From: Pseudomonadota bacterium | Lineage (GTDB): Bacteria; Pseudomonadota; Alphaproteobacteria; Rhizobiales; Rhizobiaceae | DNA: 64,000 bases | Reading direction: 5' to 3' | NCBI GenBank assembly: GCA_023390055.1 | Contig: JAEWDP010000085.1 | Coordinates: forward strand, 1-64,000 | Shown here: positions 33,207 through 44,641 of the stretch, in pieces | Position numbering within the stretch: position 1 is the first letter of the stretch | How the letters are laid out: the number at the start of each line of letters is the position of its first letter | The notes under the pieces: generated by a model | Told to the model about the DNA's origin: nothing | The model's database searches: none | Seen by the model: the letters and a program-made list of their open reading frames with translations, nothing else | Position numbers and translations under genes: made by a program

Positions 33207-33763
33207 GGTATGTCTCCTCCATCAACCGCGGCAAAATGCTGCACTGCGAAGGGGTAATTACTCTCTTCGTGAAGGAAGTTCAATTTCTTGCTTTCCAAAG
33301 TTTCGGCCAATGACCGGTCACTTCCAGGGCGCACCCACCGAACCGGACACCGATCTCGTGACCTTTATTTTTCTGGACAGGCCCTAGATATGTCAGCTCG
33401 TGCCCTGCGGCGATCCTACGTCCCAGTCGGCAGGATCAGGTCATGCAGATTCCAGGATTACAGGTGCCACGGCAGATTTCTAAGATTGAAGACCAGTTTT
33501 CCTATAGGGGTGGCGAACCGCTCTGCCTCCCAACATGATGATTGCGCTGGCCACGAAAGACGGAAATCGCATGACAAGCATGCCATCACTGTGGTCCCGG
33601 GTCGGCGTTTTAGTCGTGGCGCTTTCGCCTACGGATCGTCAAAAACCCTTTCGGGACCCAATATTCGTTCAGGCGAGCTTCAGGCTGATAGTGGCATCAA
33701 TAGTGAAAATTCGCTGCCCGTTGGACGGCAATTCATATTAACGACAAGAAAAGGCGACGACAG
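33207..33763. other. spacer between divergent pyc and ndvA, no recognised gene
   Basis: One frame stays open from 33288 to 33767, but its translation is rich in Arg, Ser and His, has no family-like motif, no ribosome binding site and would overlap the ndvA start. I treat the region as regulatory and leader DNA for the two divergent genes. Confidence 0.5.
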
Positions 33764-35533
33764 GTGACCCTGTTTCAGGTCTATACGAGAGCCCTCAGAT
33801 ATCTCGCAGCATATCGCTTCCGTGTTGCGGTTGTCGTGCTGGCAAATATTGTTCTGGCCATTATTACGATTGCGGAGCCCATCCTCTTTGGACGCATCAT
33901 CGATGCGATCGCATCGGGCAGCGGCGTCACTTCAATCCTGATATTGTGGGCTGGATTTGGCGTATTCAACACGATCGCCTATGTGTTGGTCGCGCGAGAA
34001 GCGGATCGGCTGTCTCACGGGCGGCGCGCATCGCTTCTGACGGAAGCATTCGGACGTATCATCTCGATGCCGCTTGCATGGCATCATCAACGAGGTACTT
34101 CGAATGCATTGCACACATTGCTCAGGGCAAGTGAGACTCTCTTCGGGCTTTGGCTGGAGTTCATGCGGACTCACCTCGCAACCGCTGTGGCACTCGTGCT
34201 TTTGATCCCTACCGCAATCTCGATGGATATCAGATTGAGTGCCGTGCTTTTCATTTTAAGCGTGATCTACTGGGTCATTGGCAAGCTGGTCATGAACCGA
34301 ACGAAGGAAGGCCAAGCATCTGTCGAGGGGCACTATCACAACGTTTTCTCCCACGTTAGCGACTCCATCAGCAACGTTTCGGTTCTGCACAGTTACAATC
34401 GCATCGAAGCCGAAACCCGCGCGCTGCAGGGTTACACCAAGAATCTCCTCGCCGCTCAGTATCCTGTCCTCGACTGGTGGGCGCTCGCCAGCGCCTTGAA
34501 TCGGACAGCATCTACCGTGTCGATGATGGTTATCCTGATCATTGGTACACTCCTTGTGCAAAGAGGTGAATTGCGTGTGGGTGACATCATCGCATTTATC
34601 GGTTTTGCAAACTTGCTGATCGGGCGACTTGACCAGATGCGACAATTCGCAACCCAGATCTTCGAAGCAAGATCAAAACTCGAAGAATTCTTCATTCTCG
34701 AAGATTCCGTGCAGGAACGGGAGGAACCTACAGATGCTGCCGACTTGGAAAACGTTCGTGGCGGGGTTGAATTCAGAAACGTCTCGTTCGATTTCAGCAA
34801 CACCACTCAAGGAGTACATGACATATCCTTTCGTGCCAGCGCTGGCGAAACGATTGCGATTGTGGGGCCCACTGGCGCGGGCAAGACGACACTGGTCAAC
34901 CTCCTACAGCGCGTTTACAATCCAAAGCAGGGACAGATTCTAATCGATGGAACAGATATCGCGAAGGTTACGCGCCGTTCGCTCCGTCATTCAATCGCAA
35001 CTGTCTTTCAAGATGCTGGCCTCCTCAACCGCTCAATCAGCGAAAACATTAGGCTTGGTCGGGAAGGCGCGTCTGAAGCAGAGATTGAAAAGGCCGCCGA
35101 GGCTGCAGCCGCAACCGACTTCATCGAAAGCCGGCTGACCGGCTATGATACCTCTGTGGGTGAACGTGGAAACCAACTTTCCGGGGGCGAGCGCCAGCGC
35201 GTCGCCATTGCACGGGCAATCCTCAAGAATGCTCCCATCCTAGTGCTGGACGAAGCCACAAGTGCGCTGGATGTGGAAACTGAAGCGCGAGTAAAGGCTG
35301 CGATCGACCGCCTGCGGGAAAACCGCACCACCTTCATCATCGCGCACCGCCTTTCAACCGTACGCGATGCGGACAAGGTTATCTTCCTGGATAACGGTCG
35401 CATCCTCGAAATCGGAACGTATGATGAGTTGAGCAGAAGTGGGGGACGCTTCACGTCGCTCCTCAAGACCAGCGGCATCCAGACCGACGAACAGACACCT
35501 GTTGGCGCTGATGCCACGACAGATGCCTTTTGA
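33764..35533 (+). CDS. ndvA: cyclic beta-1,2-glucan exporter, fused ABC permease-ATPase
   Basis: 589 residues; exports cyclic beta-1,2-glucan to the periplasm (NdvA/ChvA/Cgt family). Six membrane segments fill the first 300 residues. The family-specific stretch PLAWHHQRGTSNALHTLLRA lies at about 103-122 and EFFILED near 310. The ATPase has GPTGAGKT (about 368-375), QLSGGERQR, ILVLDEATSALD and the H-loop IIAHRLSTVRDADK. The start is GTG at 33764, with AAGG upstream. The glucan synthase gene ndvB is convergent 519 bp downstream, so synthesis and export genes are neighbours but not one operon. Confidence 0.95.
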   Translation: MTLFQVYTRALRYLAAYRFRVAVVVLANIVLAIITIAEPILFGRIIDAIASGSGVTSILILWAGFGVFNTIAYVLVAREADRLSHGRRASLLTEAFGRIISMPLAWHHQRGTSNALHTLLRASETLFGLWLEFMRTHLATAVALVLLIPTAISMDIRLSAVLFILSVIYWVIGKLVMNRTKEGQASVEGHYHNVFSHVSDSISNVSVLHSYNRIEAETRALQGYTKNLLAAQYPVLDWWALASALNRTASTVSMMVILIIGTLLVQRGELRVGDIIAFIGFANLLIGRLDQMRQFATQIFEARSKLEEFFILEDSVQEREEPTDAADLENVRGGVEFRNVSFDFSNTTQGVHDISFRASAGETIAIVGPTGAGKTTLVNLLQRVYNPKQGQILIDGTDIAKVTRRSLRHSIATVFQDAGLLNRSISENIRLGREGASEAEIEKAAEAAAATDFIESRLTGYDTSVGERGNQLSGGERQRVAIARAILKNAPILVLDEATSALDVETEARVKAAIDRLRENRTTFIIAHRLSTVRDADKVIFLDNGRILEIGTYDELSRSGGRFTSLLKTSGIQTDEQTPVGADATTDAF

Positions 35534-36052
35534 GAACGTGTAATGAAGTGGGCGTACGTCTGCTTCCACAAAAGGTGCGTTCCAGAAGGGCCTTTCAGTT
35601 TGAAGATCAGCCGATCCTGATCCATTGCGACACTTGAAGAAACGAAATGCAGAAGATCGCGGCATTTTGGGACACGTACGACAATGGTTGTCGTTGCGGT
35701 TATGGCTGAGGACGCCGGGCGAACGAGGCGTAGCCGCCCGTCATCGGGCGGCGTTACAAATCAGTACAAGACTCTTCAACGGACTTCATGCCTGGTTTCA
35801 CGTGGCACGTCAGAAAAGTGGCTTTTCCCGACCGTAAACGATCGGACTTCAGGCGAATTCACGAGATTCCCCTCCTTCAGATATGGCGAGGGACCAGCAG
35901 CAAGTCTATTCCTGGTTCGTACTTGAAACATAGTTCGTTCAAAACTGCGCTCCGTGCATGAAGAGCTCTCGGAGGATCACTTGCCATTGTGCCGATCAGG
36001 CCGCGATGAAAAGTCGCTGCCTGATTGCTGTCCGTCATTATGCCATGTTTGA
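35534..36052. other. spacer between convergent ndvA and ndvB
   Basis: No credible gene. A GC-rich hairpin CCGCCCG-TCAT-CGGGCGG lies at about 35734-35751, without a T-run on either strand. It may stop transcription from one or both sides. Confidence 0.5.
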
Positions 36053-39000
36053 TCAACTTTCGACAGATTCCGGCAAGTTCAACGACCGAAGTGTCTCGAG
36101 CGCAATTGCGCCCTCGTTGTCTGTTTCCTTGCCGTTCACCATCGCCACCACTTCTCCATTTCCGGATCTTTCGACAACCACTTCACAGACAAGTTCGTCC
36201 AGTTCAACTTCAAGAGTGAAACCGGGCCATTCTGAAGGTAGCGAAGGTCGAAGAATCAATCGATCACCCTCTTTGCGAAGTCCAAGTATGCCTTCCACTG
36301 CTGCCCTGTAGAGCCAACCGGCTGAACCAGTGTACCATGTCCAGCCTCCCCGCCCCGTCAATGCACCGGCACCATAGACATCAGCAGCAACCACATAGGG
36401 TTCGACCCGATAGTGTTCCGCCATTTCGCTGTCACGTGCATGATTGATCGGATTGAGAAGATTGAAGCATCGCCACGCATCATCATTGCGTCCGAGCCGG
36501 ATCAGTGCAAGCATCACCCAAATCGCTGCATGCGTATATTGCCCGCCGTTTTCACGCACGCCGGGCGGATATGCCTTGATATAGCCCGGGTCATGCGGCG
36601 CCTCGTCAAACGGTGGTGTAAAAAGACGGATAATCCCGGCTTCTTTGTCCATCAATTGAGCAAGCACCGCGTCCATGGCCTGAGTAGCCCGCTCCATATT
36701 CCCTTCGCCAGACAAGACGCTCCAAGATTGAGCGAGTGAATCAATCTTGCAATCAATGGATTCGCTTGAGCCCAATGGGCTGCCATCGTCAAAGTAACCA
36801 CGACGATAATAAGAACCATCCCACCCGACAGTCTCAAGCGCCTCTTTCAAACGCGCAAGGTGAGTGGTCCAGCGCGCAAGGCGATCCCTATCTCCACGAT
36901 CGCCGGCGTAGGCAATGAAGTTGCGCAACGCCCCAGCAAGGAACCAACCTAGCCATACGCTGGTGCCCTTGCCAGCAATGCCCACACGGTTCATGCCGTC
37001 GTTCCAGTCACCACCCAGGATCAGCGGCAGGCCGTTCTTTCCCGTCCGTTCTACGGCAAGATCGAGGGCTCTTGCTGCATGTTCATAAAGGGTTTCCGCT
37101 CCAGGCCCGGTGTTCGGCTCAAAAAAGGAATCGTGTTCCCCTGGTCCCAATTGGGGACCATCAATGAACGAGATCGCCTCGTTAAGTATCGTTTGGTCAC
37201 CTGTAGCAACAATGTACTCATGGGTTGCGTGCGCTAGCCAAACCACGTCATCTGAAATTCTAGTGCGGACACCGGCTCCGCTACCCGGCAACCACCAGTG
37301 CTGGACATCTCCCTCCGGAAACTGACGAGACGCGGCGTTGATAATCTGACGCCGTGCGAGGGCCGGATCTTGCAGAAGGAATGCCAGTGTATCCTGCAAT
37401 TGATCCCTGAAACCGTACGCACCACTGGACTGATAAAATGCACTGCGCGCCATAATACGGCAGCCTCGCGCCTGATATGGAAGCCAGTGATTTATGAGAT
37501 AGTCAAAACTTCGGTCGGGAGTACATACCTTCAGTTGCCTCAAGGTCTGTTGCCAGTAATGGCGATTCTCTTCGAGGGCATGTGAAACGCTATCTCTTCT
37601 GACGTCTGCAACCAGAGACACTGCTTCTTGCTGGCTTTCAGCATCACCCAGGAAGAATCTGATCTCCTTCTTATCACCAGGTGCCAGGATGATATCACAG
37701 GCAATCGCCGCACACGGATCGCCGTCAACACCGATATTTCCACCAAACAGATTACCGTGTGCAACCGCAGCCGGTGCACCGATCGTTCCAAATCGGCCGA
37801 TAAAGTCACGGCGACTGGTTGTAAAACCCGCTGCCACTTCACTTGAGGCCAGGAACGCATAACGTGGATAGGCCGTGCTGAAGCGGTTCGTTGCTAGCAC
37901 GACACCACTTTCCTCATCGTAGCTCGTGACGATGTAAGGAAGACTACGTCCCGGGTTGTTGCCGAGCAGCCATTCCGCATACCCGAAGATGCGAAGTCGC
38001 CGGACATCAGAACTTTGATTGTGCAAACATATGGTGGACACTTTCATAGGTCTCTGGCGATCGACTGTCTGTGTAAGCGTGAGTGCCAGGCCGCTGTCAG
38101 AAGTGGCAAATGTGGTGTAACCGAGACCATGCCTGACCTCGAACGACAGGTCAGCTCGCGGCGAAAGGGATGCGAACGGGCTGATGACAGAACCGGTTTC
38201 CTGATCAACGACATAGAACCCTTCACTCGGCCGGTCGATAACCGGGTCATTTGTCCAAGGCGTCAGTTGAAAATCGCGAGAATTCTGCGACCAAGTGTAG
38301 CCACCCCCTTCTGCAGCGACATGAAATCCGAATTGTTCATTGGCAATAACATTGATCCATGGATGCGGCGTTGCCTGTCCGCCACGCAGGCGAATGACGT
38401 ACTCTGCCCCTTCCTTATCGAAGCCCCCGATACCGTTCCAGAAGTCCAGACCGTTGCCATCAAAGCCTGCTGTGCTGGAAACTCCATCCCCGGGCCTGAG
38501 ATTGAGGCGCTGGTAGGTGTCATCTTCAACGGGCGTTGCGAATAATGAGGCTGCACGACTGACTTGGTCCACGAGCTTTCCGTTGCGGGCATGGAACACG
38601 GCGCGGGCTGCTGAAATAATGGCATCGAATGTCGAGTCCTCCATCAGGTCGCGCCGCAGTGTAAATACATGCGGTTGACCGGATTCGATTTGACCGCTCC
38701 GACGCAGTTGCTCGCACAATCCTTCGAGGGTATGTTGCATCTCCTGCGCATAAGACGAGGCGCGCTCATTGATGATCACTAGGTCAGCCGTCACGCCGCG
38801 GGAACGTAGGTATTCCTGGGCGCTTATCGCTTCTTTTGCGACATGCATGTCCATCTCATCGTTGATGCGCAGCGCCAAGATGGGAAAGTCCCCGGATATG
38901 GACATCGGCCAAAGCGCCGATTGCGGCTGCAGACCGCTCAGCAAGGTTTCCTGGTCTGATCTTAGCTGCATGTCGGGATAGATAAGATAACGTGCCAAGT

Positions 39001-42000
39001 GCTGGAAACCGGCAGCTTGCTGTGAGGTAATTCCCAAATGCCTCATCTGTCCCTGCGTTCTGGTCCATGCCTGAACAAGCTCATGAGCAAATGCATCGGG
39101 ATGGCGATAACGCTCAATAGCCTGGTCAAGCTCGGGACGCTTAGGCGCTGCTATTGTCCAGAAAATAACATTAACCTTCTTTCCGGCGGGAACACGGACA
39201 ACGCGCCTGAGCGCCATGATCGGATCAAGCGTAAATCCGTCTGTCCCCGAAAGGCTTGCGTCCGCGTCGAATGCCGCCGCCCCGGAAAGCGCTCGGCCCC
39301 GGCCCAGAAATGTGCGACGATCCGTTTCAAACTCTGTTGGACGCGCAGCCCCAGCATTATCAGCGGCCAAATGGGCAACGATCATGTCGGGATCATTCGG
39401 CGTACGCTTGTTCCTCCAAGCCCGAATAACATCGCCCCGTTTGCCAATTTCCGTCCGGATGAACATCCGGGAGAACACCGGATGGGCACTGTCGTCATCG
39501 TCCATTGCCAGCACCGGTTCCATGTAGGACGTAATCTCGATAAACCGGTCCTCGCTGCCCATATTGAGAAGCGTTATGCGACGACCTTCAGCATCATGTT
39601 CGGTCGCCACAATGCACTCTACAACACTTGTAAGGTCGCCAACGACCTTGTGGAATTCGACCTTATCGTCCCCGAACATTGTCTTGGTTATTTCACCTGC
39701 GACCCTGCGAGGCTCTGCAGTCGCTGACCACCAATCTCCGCTGAGAGTATCGCGAAGAAAGATAAACTGTCCCCATCGATCTTCCGTCGGGTCAGCCTTC
39801 CATCTGCTCACAGTCTGCCCGTTCCAACGGGAGTATCCAGCGCCGGTGGCCGTAAACATCACAGAGTAGTGGCCATTTGACAAAAGGGCGATCTTGCGGT
39901 CCCGGACTACAGGATTTTCTATTGTCCGAATCTCCGAGCGCAACAGGTCTGCCTGTCCCTTGCCTGGTGTTTCCTCGTACTTTGCACTCATCACCGGGAT
40001 GTCGCGCGGTGCCTTTTCCTGAAGGAGCAGCTCGGCAGCCTCAATGACTGGATCAGCGTGAAACAATTCCCGAAGGAAGCCATTAAAAACAACATTGGCT
40101 ACGGCTGCAATCGACATCCCGTGATGGTGAGCATAGTAATTGTAGACAACAGCACAACGCATGCCCGATGGGATCCGTGTTGGCGTAAAATCCACCGCAT
40201 CATGGAAACCGAACCGGCCAAGCGCGCCAAATTTTTCAAGCTCCTGCAGATTCTCCAATGCCGCCAATGGGTCGTACTGGCTCGCCAGGATCGACGCATA
40301 GGGTGCGATAACCGCATTCTGTCCTAGTCCACGCTTAAGGCCGAGCGTCGGCACGCCGAAATTTGTATACTGATAGTTCGCGAGATGATCCCGTGCATTG
40401 AACGCAGCTTCGGATATTCCCCAGGGTGTCCCAAGTCGTCGACCATGAGCAATTTGTTCCTTGACTACGAGATTGTTGGTCTGATTGAGAATTCCTCCCT
40501 GCCGCTCCTGCATGACAAGCGGTGGCATGAGATACTCGAACATCGAGCCTGACCATGAAACCAATGCGCCCTGTGCTCCAACAGGTACGACCTGGCGCCC
40601 AAGACGATACCAATGTTCATTGGGAAGATCGCCCTTGGCGATCGCAAATAGGCTAGTGAGACGGCATTCGGAAGCAAGCAAATCATAGCACGCTTCGTCT
40701 AGTTCATTACTATCGACACGGTAACCGATGGACAAGAGACGTCTATCCTTGCGGAACAGGAAGGTAAAATCCATCGAGAAGGCAATGTTTCGTGCGCGCT
40801 CACTCAGCGCAGACAGCCGCCTGCGCAAGGGCTCTATGTTGGAATGGTCGAAGACGCTGTCCGAAATATGCGCCTCGCAGATATCGACCAGCTTGCCGGA
40901 CCAGTATGTCAGTTCTTGACTGAGCTCTGTATTCGTTTCGTGATGCAGATTTATCGCCAGCTTCTGGATATCCCGCGCCAGAACGGCCAGGTTGATAATT
41001 CGTATGGAGGCAAACTCATGCTCACGCTTTACAGACGCCAGCGCATTGCCGAACCCTGAAATTCTTTCCTGGAGACGCCGACGAAGTGGCCGCAATGTCT
41101 TGCGATCATCCGGCAGCACCTTCATCGCTTGTGACAAGATCCCGGCGACATCAGCGATACCATCAAGATTTGCCTGCAGATGTGCGGACGGAGCTTCTGC
41201 CCACATGCGACATGCAGACGAAATTGCGATAAGATGACCCGCGAGATTGCCGCTGTCGACGGCAGAAATATATCTGGGTCCGAGCGGTGCAAGGGTATCA
41301 GTGTGGTACCAGTTGAGCAGGTGGCCCCGATACTTCTCCATCTTGTCAACGGTCGCGATGGTCTTCTCTATGCGGTCAATTGTATCCGTAAAGCTGATCC
41401 AGCCGAACTGACGCGCCGATACTGTCGAGAGAAGATAAACACCAATATTTGTCGGTGACGTTCGCCGCGCAATGATGGGATCGGGCCTTTCCTGGAAATT
41501 ATCAGGCGGCAGATCGTTGTCCTCAGCTGTAACGAAACTGTCAAAGTATCGCCAAGTCCGTCTTGAGATTCCACGCAAGTCGACCGAAACATCTTCCGGA
41601 ACAAATAGTCTGTCTTCGGTTTCCGCCGACTGGCTGACATACCAGGCAACCAATGGCGACAAGATCCACAGCAGTGCAAAGGGCAGGCCGACAAGAAATG
41701 CATTGTCACCGGGGATTGCTGCAAAAACCAGACTGAATACGGCGATGGCCGGCGCATGCCACATCTGCCGGTAATAATCTGTGGGTTTCCCTTGGGCACC
41801 AGCCTGAATGCTTGCGGCGGTCTTCCATTCAAGCATCAGCTGCCTGCTAACGAACAGGCGGTACAGAGATCGGCAGATCGCATCGGCCATGAGGCATGCC
41901 ATGTCTGCAATGAAGACAACGCGAAGTGCTACCTGAGCATTTGCCGAACGAATGTCCGACCACAGCGAGTAGAAGTGTGCTTTTGGCACAATATCGGTGC

Positions 42001-44563
42001 TTCGCGGAACGAACCCGGTAACCAACGACAATGTGGGTGCAACGAAAAGCAGGAAGATCAGCAGTATCTGCCACACAAGCGCCCCCAGTGGCTCGAAGAA
42101 ATACCAACCGAGTACCGATGCGAAGAACCATGCAATAGGCGTGAGTGATCGCCTGAGGTTGTCAACCATCTTCCAGCGGCCGAGCGCTGTCACACCACGC
42201 GCAGGATCGAGGATATAAGGTAGAAGTTGCCAGTCTCCGCGCGCCCACCGGTGCTGACGGGAGACCTCAACTTCATATCGCGTGGGAAAATCCTCAACAA
42301 GTTCGACATCCGTCACCAGCGCACAGCGGGCAAATGATCCCTCCAGGAGGTCATGACTGAGTACGGAGTTCTCGTCGATACGCCCCTTGATTGCTCGTTC
42401 GAATGCATCGACATGGTAAAGGCCCTTGCCTGTAAATGTACCTTCTTGTGTGAGGTCCTGATAAACATCCGAAACAGTAAAGACATAAGGGTCCAGTCCA
42501 CGTCCGACCGAAAAGACGCGCTGAAATACAGATGCATCCTTGCCAGTTGTCAGTGAAGGCGTTACCCGCGGCTGCAGGATACCGTAGCCTTCGAGGACAC
42601 GTCCGGATTTTGGATCATGTACTGGTCGATTGATCGGATGATGGAGCTTCCCGACAAGTTTTGTGACGGCATCACGCATCAGCCGGGTATCGGCGTCGAG
42701 GGTCATGACGTACTGGATCTTGTCCGGCACAGTGTTTGCGCCGGGAAGGTAGCTCGTATCCTGGTCACCACGAAGCAGCATATTCAGTTCATGTAGCTTG
42801 CCGCGTTTTCGTTCCCAACCCATCCAAACACCTTCACGGGGATTGAAGAGGCGTCTGCGATGCAGGAGATAGAAGCGGACCTTCCCGTCATGGGAATATT
42901 TGCCACTAAGGCTCGCAATCTCCCGCTTCGCATAGTCGAGGATCTCGAAATCTTCCGGAGTCTCTTCAAAGGAGCTGTCTTTCCAGTCGCTCAAAAGGGC
43001 GAAGTAGATTTCGCCCTGGGGGTTAGCAAGATAGTGCACTTCAAGATTTCGAACGAGTTCGTCTACGGTATCACGGCTGGTGATCATGCATGGCACCACG
43101 ACAAGCGTGCGTGCATCTTGTGGAACGCCATCCTTGAATTCATAACCAACCAGCCTGGCAGGTTTAACGAAATAGGTAACAAGTGTGTTGAACAGTCCGG
43201 TTGCCCCTTCGGATGCGGGCAGGGCAAACATCAGCAGGAATAACAGCACAAGAGGACCGGACATCCCAGCGTCGGCAAGAAACCAGCCGACGATGGCCAT
43301 GGCAAGGAACGTGAGTAAGATCACGGGCACAGCAACTGCAGCCCAGCGCAAGCGACGAAATTGTCTTATAACTTGCTGTAGCAAGGGAGGATTGTAATTG
43401 ACCGCCGTCTCCAGTTGCCTCTTTTTGCGACCTACCAGAAACGCACCAATGTTGTTCTCATCGACTCTCGCACCATCATCTCCTCCGCCCGTCGAAAGTT
43501 CGATCGCTACGCGCGCAACTTTGATTTCCGTCATATCTGTTCGGCGAGAAAGCTCTTCAATCCGGTTGCGGTAGCTATTGCGGGAACCGAAATCGAGCAA
43601 TTCGTAGTCCGACCGGTCCCGCAGCACCCGATCAATATGCGACACTTCCTCAAACCAGACGCTCCACTCCGTATCGTCAATCTCACGTAGACTCTTGATG
43701 ATGTTGCCCATCGTGACATTGCCCGAGGCGAGACGGTTATGCTCGGCCAGAATGACTTCTTCAGCATCTGTATTGGCGTTGTGGAGTCGGTCTTCCAGCC
43801 ATGAAACGGCGAAGCTGGACGTCTGCGAGGCATTACGAAGACGGTAAAAGAACTGTGTTGCAAATGTCGGATCAAGTGCAAGCAGTTCCATATCCTTGAG
43901 GACACCAGCACTCGCAACCTCGTCATTCAGACGGATTATCGTATCCGCCAGTTCATTCGCCTTGCTCCGCATCTGGCGAGATCTGTCAACTCGAACCGCA
44001 ATGCGTCGCAGGTTCTCAATCAGGACGAACCTCAGAAATGAAGGAAGTGCCCAGAGCTCGCCGATCTCGAATGGTTCGGTTTCCTGGAAACCCTCCACCA
44101 TCAACGCCAGCGATTCCCCCGAAATGGTACTGTGAGTGTGAGCGACATAAAGCCACGCGAGAGCTAGCACTCGCGGCATCTCATGGTTATCTACTTTTGT
44201 TTTTGGCAACTGCCGATAGAAACGCCGAGGAAAATCGCGTCGGACTTCCTGGATCGCTTCCTCGACAATGTAGTGATTATCAACCAACCATTCGGCAGCA
44301 GGCGTTATGGCTGCGCCACTGTCAACGTCAGCCGAAATCGTACGGTAGACCTGGAGTATTTCTTTGTCATTGGACTTGTGTCGAGAGAAAAACTCAAACT
44401 CGATGAACTCCGGCAATTTCTTGACGCCATCCCTGCCGAAAGCCTGGCCGATATCGTGAAGCTCTTCATTTGCAAGATAGGCTGCCCGGATCGTATCGTT
44501 GTGATCCACCTGATTGACATCAAGTTCGCGAGTTGCGGCGGACGGAGTACTGTTAAAAGACAT
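36053..44563 (-). CDS. ndvB: cyclic beta-1,2-glucan synthase
   Basis: Giant inner-membrane enzyme of 2836 residues, full length for the NdvB/ChvB/Cgs family. It starts the glucan on itself, elongates it, controls its length and cyclises it. An N-terminal region precedes membrane segments and a GT84 glycosyltransferase: TLDADTRLMRDAV near base 42700 and the QHRWARGDW motif near 42250, both on the minus strand. A glycoamylase-like region lies in the middle. The C-terminal GH94 phosphorylase domain, which sets chain length, has GGDWNDGMNRVG near 37000 and ENGGQYTHAAIWV near 36540. The frame is unbroken. No clear Shine-Dalgarno precedes the ATG. These glucans serve osmotic adaptation and host interaction. 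Confidence 0.98.
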   Translation of the reverse strand: MSFNSTPSAATRELDVNQVDHNDTIRAAYLANEELHDIGQAFGRDGVKKLPEFIEFEFFSRHKSNDKEILQVYRTISADVDSGAAITPAAEWLVDNHYIVEEAIQEVRRDFPRRFYRQLPKTKVDNHEMPRVLALAWLYVAHTHSTISGESLALMVEGFQETEPFEIGELWALPSFLRFVLIENLRRIAVRVDRSRQMRSKANELADTIIRLNDEVASAGVLKDMELLALDPTFATQFFYRLRNASQTSSFAVSWLEDRLHNANTDAEEVILAEHNRLASGNVTMGNIIKSLREIDDTEWSVWFEEVSHIDRVLRDRSDYELLDFGSRNSYRNRIEELSRRTDMTEIKVARVAIELSTGGGDDGARVDENNIGAFLVGRKKRQLETAVNYNPPLLQQVIRQFRRLRWAAVAVPVILLTFLAMAIVGWFLADAGMSGPLVLLFLLMFALPASEGATGLFNTLVTYFVKPARLVGYEFKDGVPQDARTLVVVPCMITSRDTVDELVRNLEVHYLANPQGEIYFALLSDWKDSSFEETPEDFEILDYAKREIASLSGKYSHDGKVRFYLLHRRRLFNPREGVWMGWERKRGKLHELNMLLRGDQDTSYLPGANTVPDKIQYVMTLDADTRLMRDAVTKLVGKLHHPINRPVHDPKSGRVLEGYGILQPRVTPSLTTGKDASVFQRVFSVGRGLDPYVFTVSDVYQDLTQEGTFTGKGLYHVDAFERAIKGRIDENSVLSHDLLEGSFARCALVTDVELVEDFPTRYEVEVSRQHRWARGDWQLLPYILDPARGVTALGRWKMVDNLRRSLTPIAWFFASVLGWYFFEPLGALVWQILLIFLLFVAPTLSLVTGFVPRSTDIVPKAHFYSLWSDIRSANAQVALRVVFIADMACLMADAICRSLYRLFVSRQLMLEWKTAASIQAGAQGKPTDYYRQMWHAPAIAVFSLVFAAIPGDNAFLVGLPFALLWILSPLVAWYVSQSAETEDRLFVPEDVSVDLRGISRRTWRYFDSFVTAEDNDLPPDNFQERPDPIIARRTSPTNIGVYLLSTVSARQFGWISFTDTIDRIEKTIATVDKMEKYRGHLLNWYHTDTLAPLGPRYISAVDSGNLAGHLIAISSACRMWAEAPSAHLQANLDGIADVAGILSQAMKVLPDDRKTLRPLRRRLQERISGFGNALASVKREHEFASIRIINLAVLARDIQKLAINLHHETNTELSQELTYWSGKLVDICEAHISDSVFDHSNIEPLRRRLSALSERARNIAFSMDFTFLFRKDRRLLSIGYRVDSNELDEACYDLLASECRLTSLFAIAKGDLPNEHWYRLGRQVVPVGAQGALVSWSGSMFEYLMPPLVMQERQGGILNQTNNLVVKEQIAHGRRLGTPWGISEAAFNARDHLANYQYTNFGVPTLGLKRGLGQNAVIAPYASILASQYDPLAALENLQELEKFGALGRFGFHDAVDFTPTRIPSGMRCAVVYNYYAHHHGMSIAAVANVVFNGFLRELFHADPVIEAAELLLQEKAPRDIPVMSAKYEETPGKGQADLLRSEIRTIENPVVRDRKIALLSNGHYSVMFTATGAGYSRWNGQTVSRWKADPTEDRWGQFIFLRDTLSGDWWSATAEPRRVAGEITKTMFGDDKVEFHKVVGDLTSVVECIVATEHDAEGRRITLLNMGSEDRFIEITSYMEPVLAMDDDDSAHPVFSRMFIRTEIGKRGDVIRAWRNKRTPNDPDMIVAHLAADNAGAARPTEFETDRRTFLGRGRALSGAAAFDADASLSGTDGFTLDPIMALRRVVRVPAGKKVNVIFWTIAAPKRPELDQAIERYRHPDAFAHELVQAWTRTQGQMRHLGITSQQAAGFQHLARYLIYPDMQLRSDQETLLSGLQPQSALWPMSISGDFPILALRINDEMDMHVAKEAISAQEYLRSRGVTADLVIINERASSYAQEMQHTLEGLCEQLRRSGQIESGQPHVFTLRRDLMEDSTFDAIISAARAVFHARNGKLVDQVSRAASLFATPVEDDTYQRLNLRPGDGVSSTAGFDGNGLDFWNGIGGFDKEGAEYVIRLRGGQATPHPWINVIANEQFGFHVAAEGGGYTWSQNSRDFQLTPWTNDPVIDRPSEGFYVVDQETGSVISPFASLSPRADLSFEVRHGLGYTTFATSDSGLALTLTQTVDRQRPMKVSTICLHNQSSDVRRLRIFGYAEWLLGNNPGRSLPYIVTSYDEESGVVLATNRFSTAYPRYAFLASSEVAAGFTTSRRDFIGRFGTIGAPAAVAHGNLFGGNIGVDGDPCAAIACDIILAPGDKKEIRFFLGDAESQQEAVSLVADVRRDSVSHALEENRHYWQQTLRQLKVCTPDRSFDYLINHWLPYQARGCRIMARSAFYQSSGAYGFRDQLQDTLAFLLQDPALARRQIINAASRQFPEGDVQHWWLPGSGAGVRTRISDDVVWLAHATHEYIVATGDQTILNEAISFIDGPQLGPGEHDSFFEPNTGPGAETLYEHAARALDLAVERTGKNGLPLILGGDWNDGMNRVGIAGKGTSVWLGWFLAGALRNFIAYAGDRGDRDRLARWTTHLARLKEALETVGWDGSYYRRGYFDDGSPLGSSESIDCKIDSLAQSWSVLSGEGNMERATQAMDAVLAQLMDKEAGIIRLFTPPFDEAPHDPGYIKAYPPGVRENGGQYTHAAIWVMLALIRLGRNDDAWRCFNLLNPINHARDSEMAEHYRVEPYVVAADVYGAGALTGRGGWTWYTGSAGWLYRAAVEGILGLRKEGDRLILRPSLPSEWPGFTLEVELDELVCEVVVERSGNGEVVAMVNGKETDNEGAIALETLRSLNLPESVES

Positions 44564-44641
44564 GTGTTCAGCTTCTGACTTCTACTGGAATGGACTGGCT
44601 TGGCCGGCTGCTTGACAAGCCATTCGCCCTACGTGGTTACG

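Noticed and set aside
35733..35752. GC-rich hairpin between ndvA and ndvB as a definite bidirectional terminator.
   Set aside because: It has no T-run on either strand, so I record it only as a note on the spacer.
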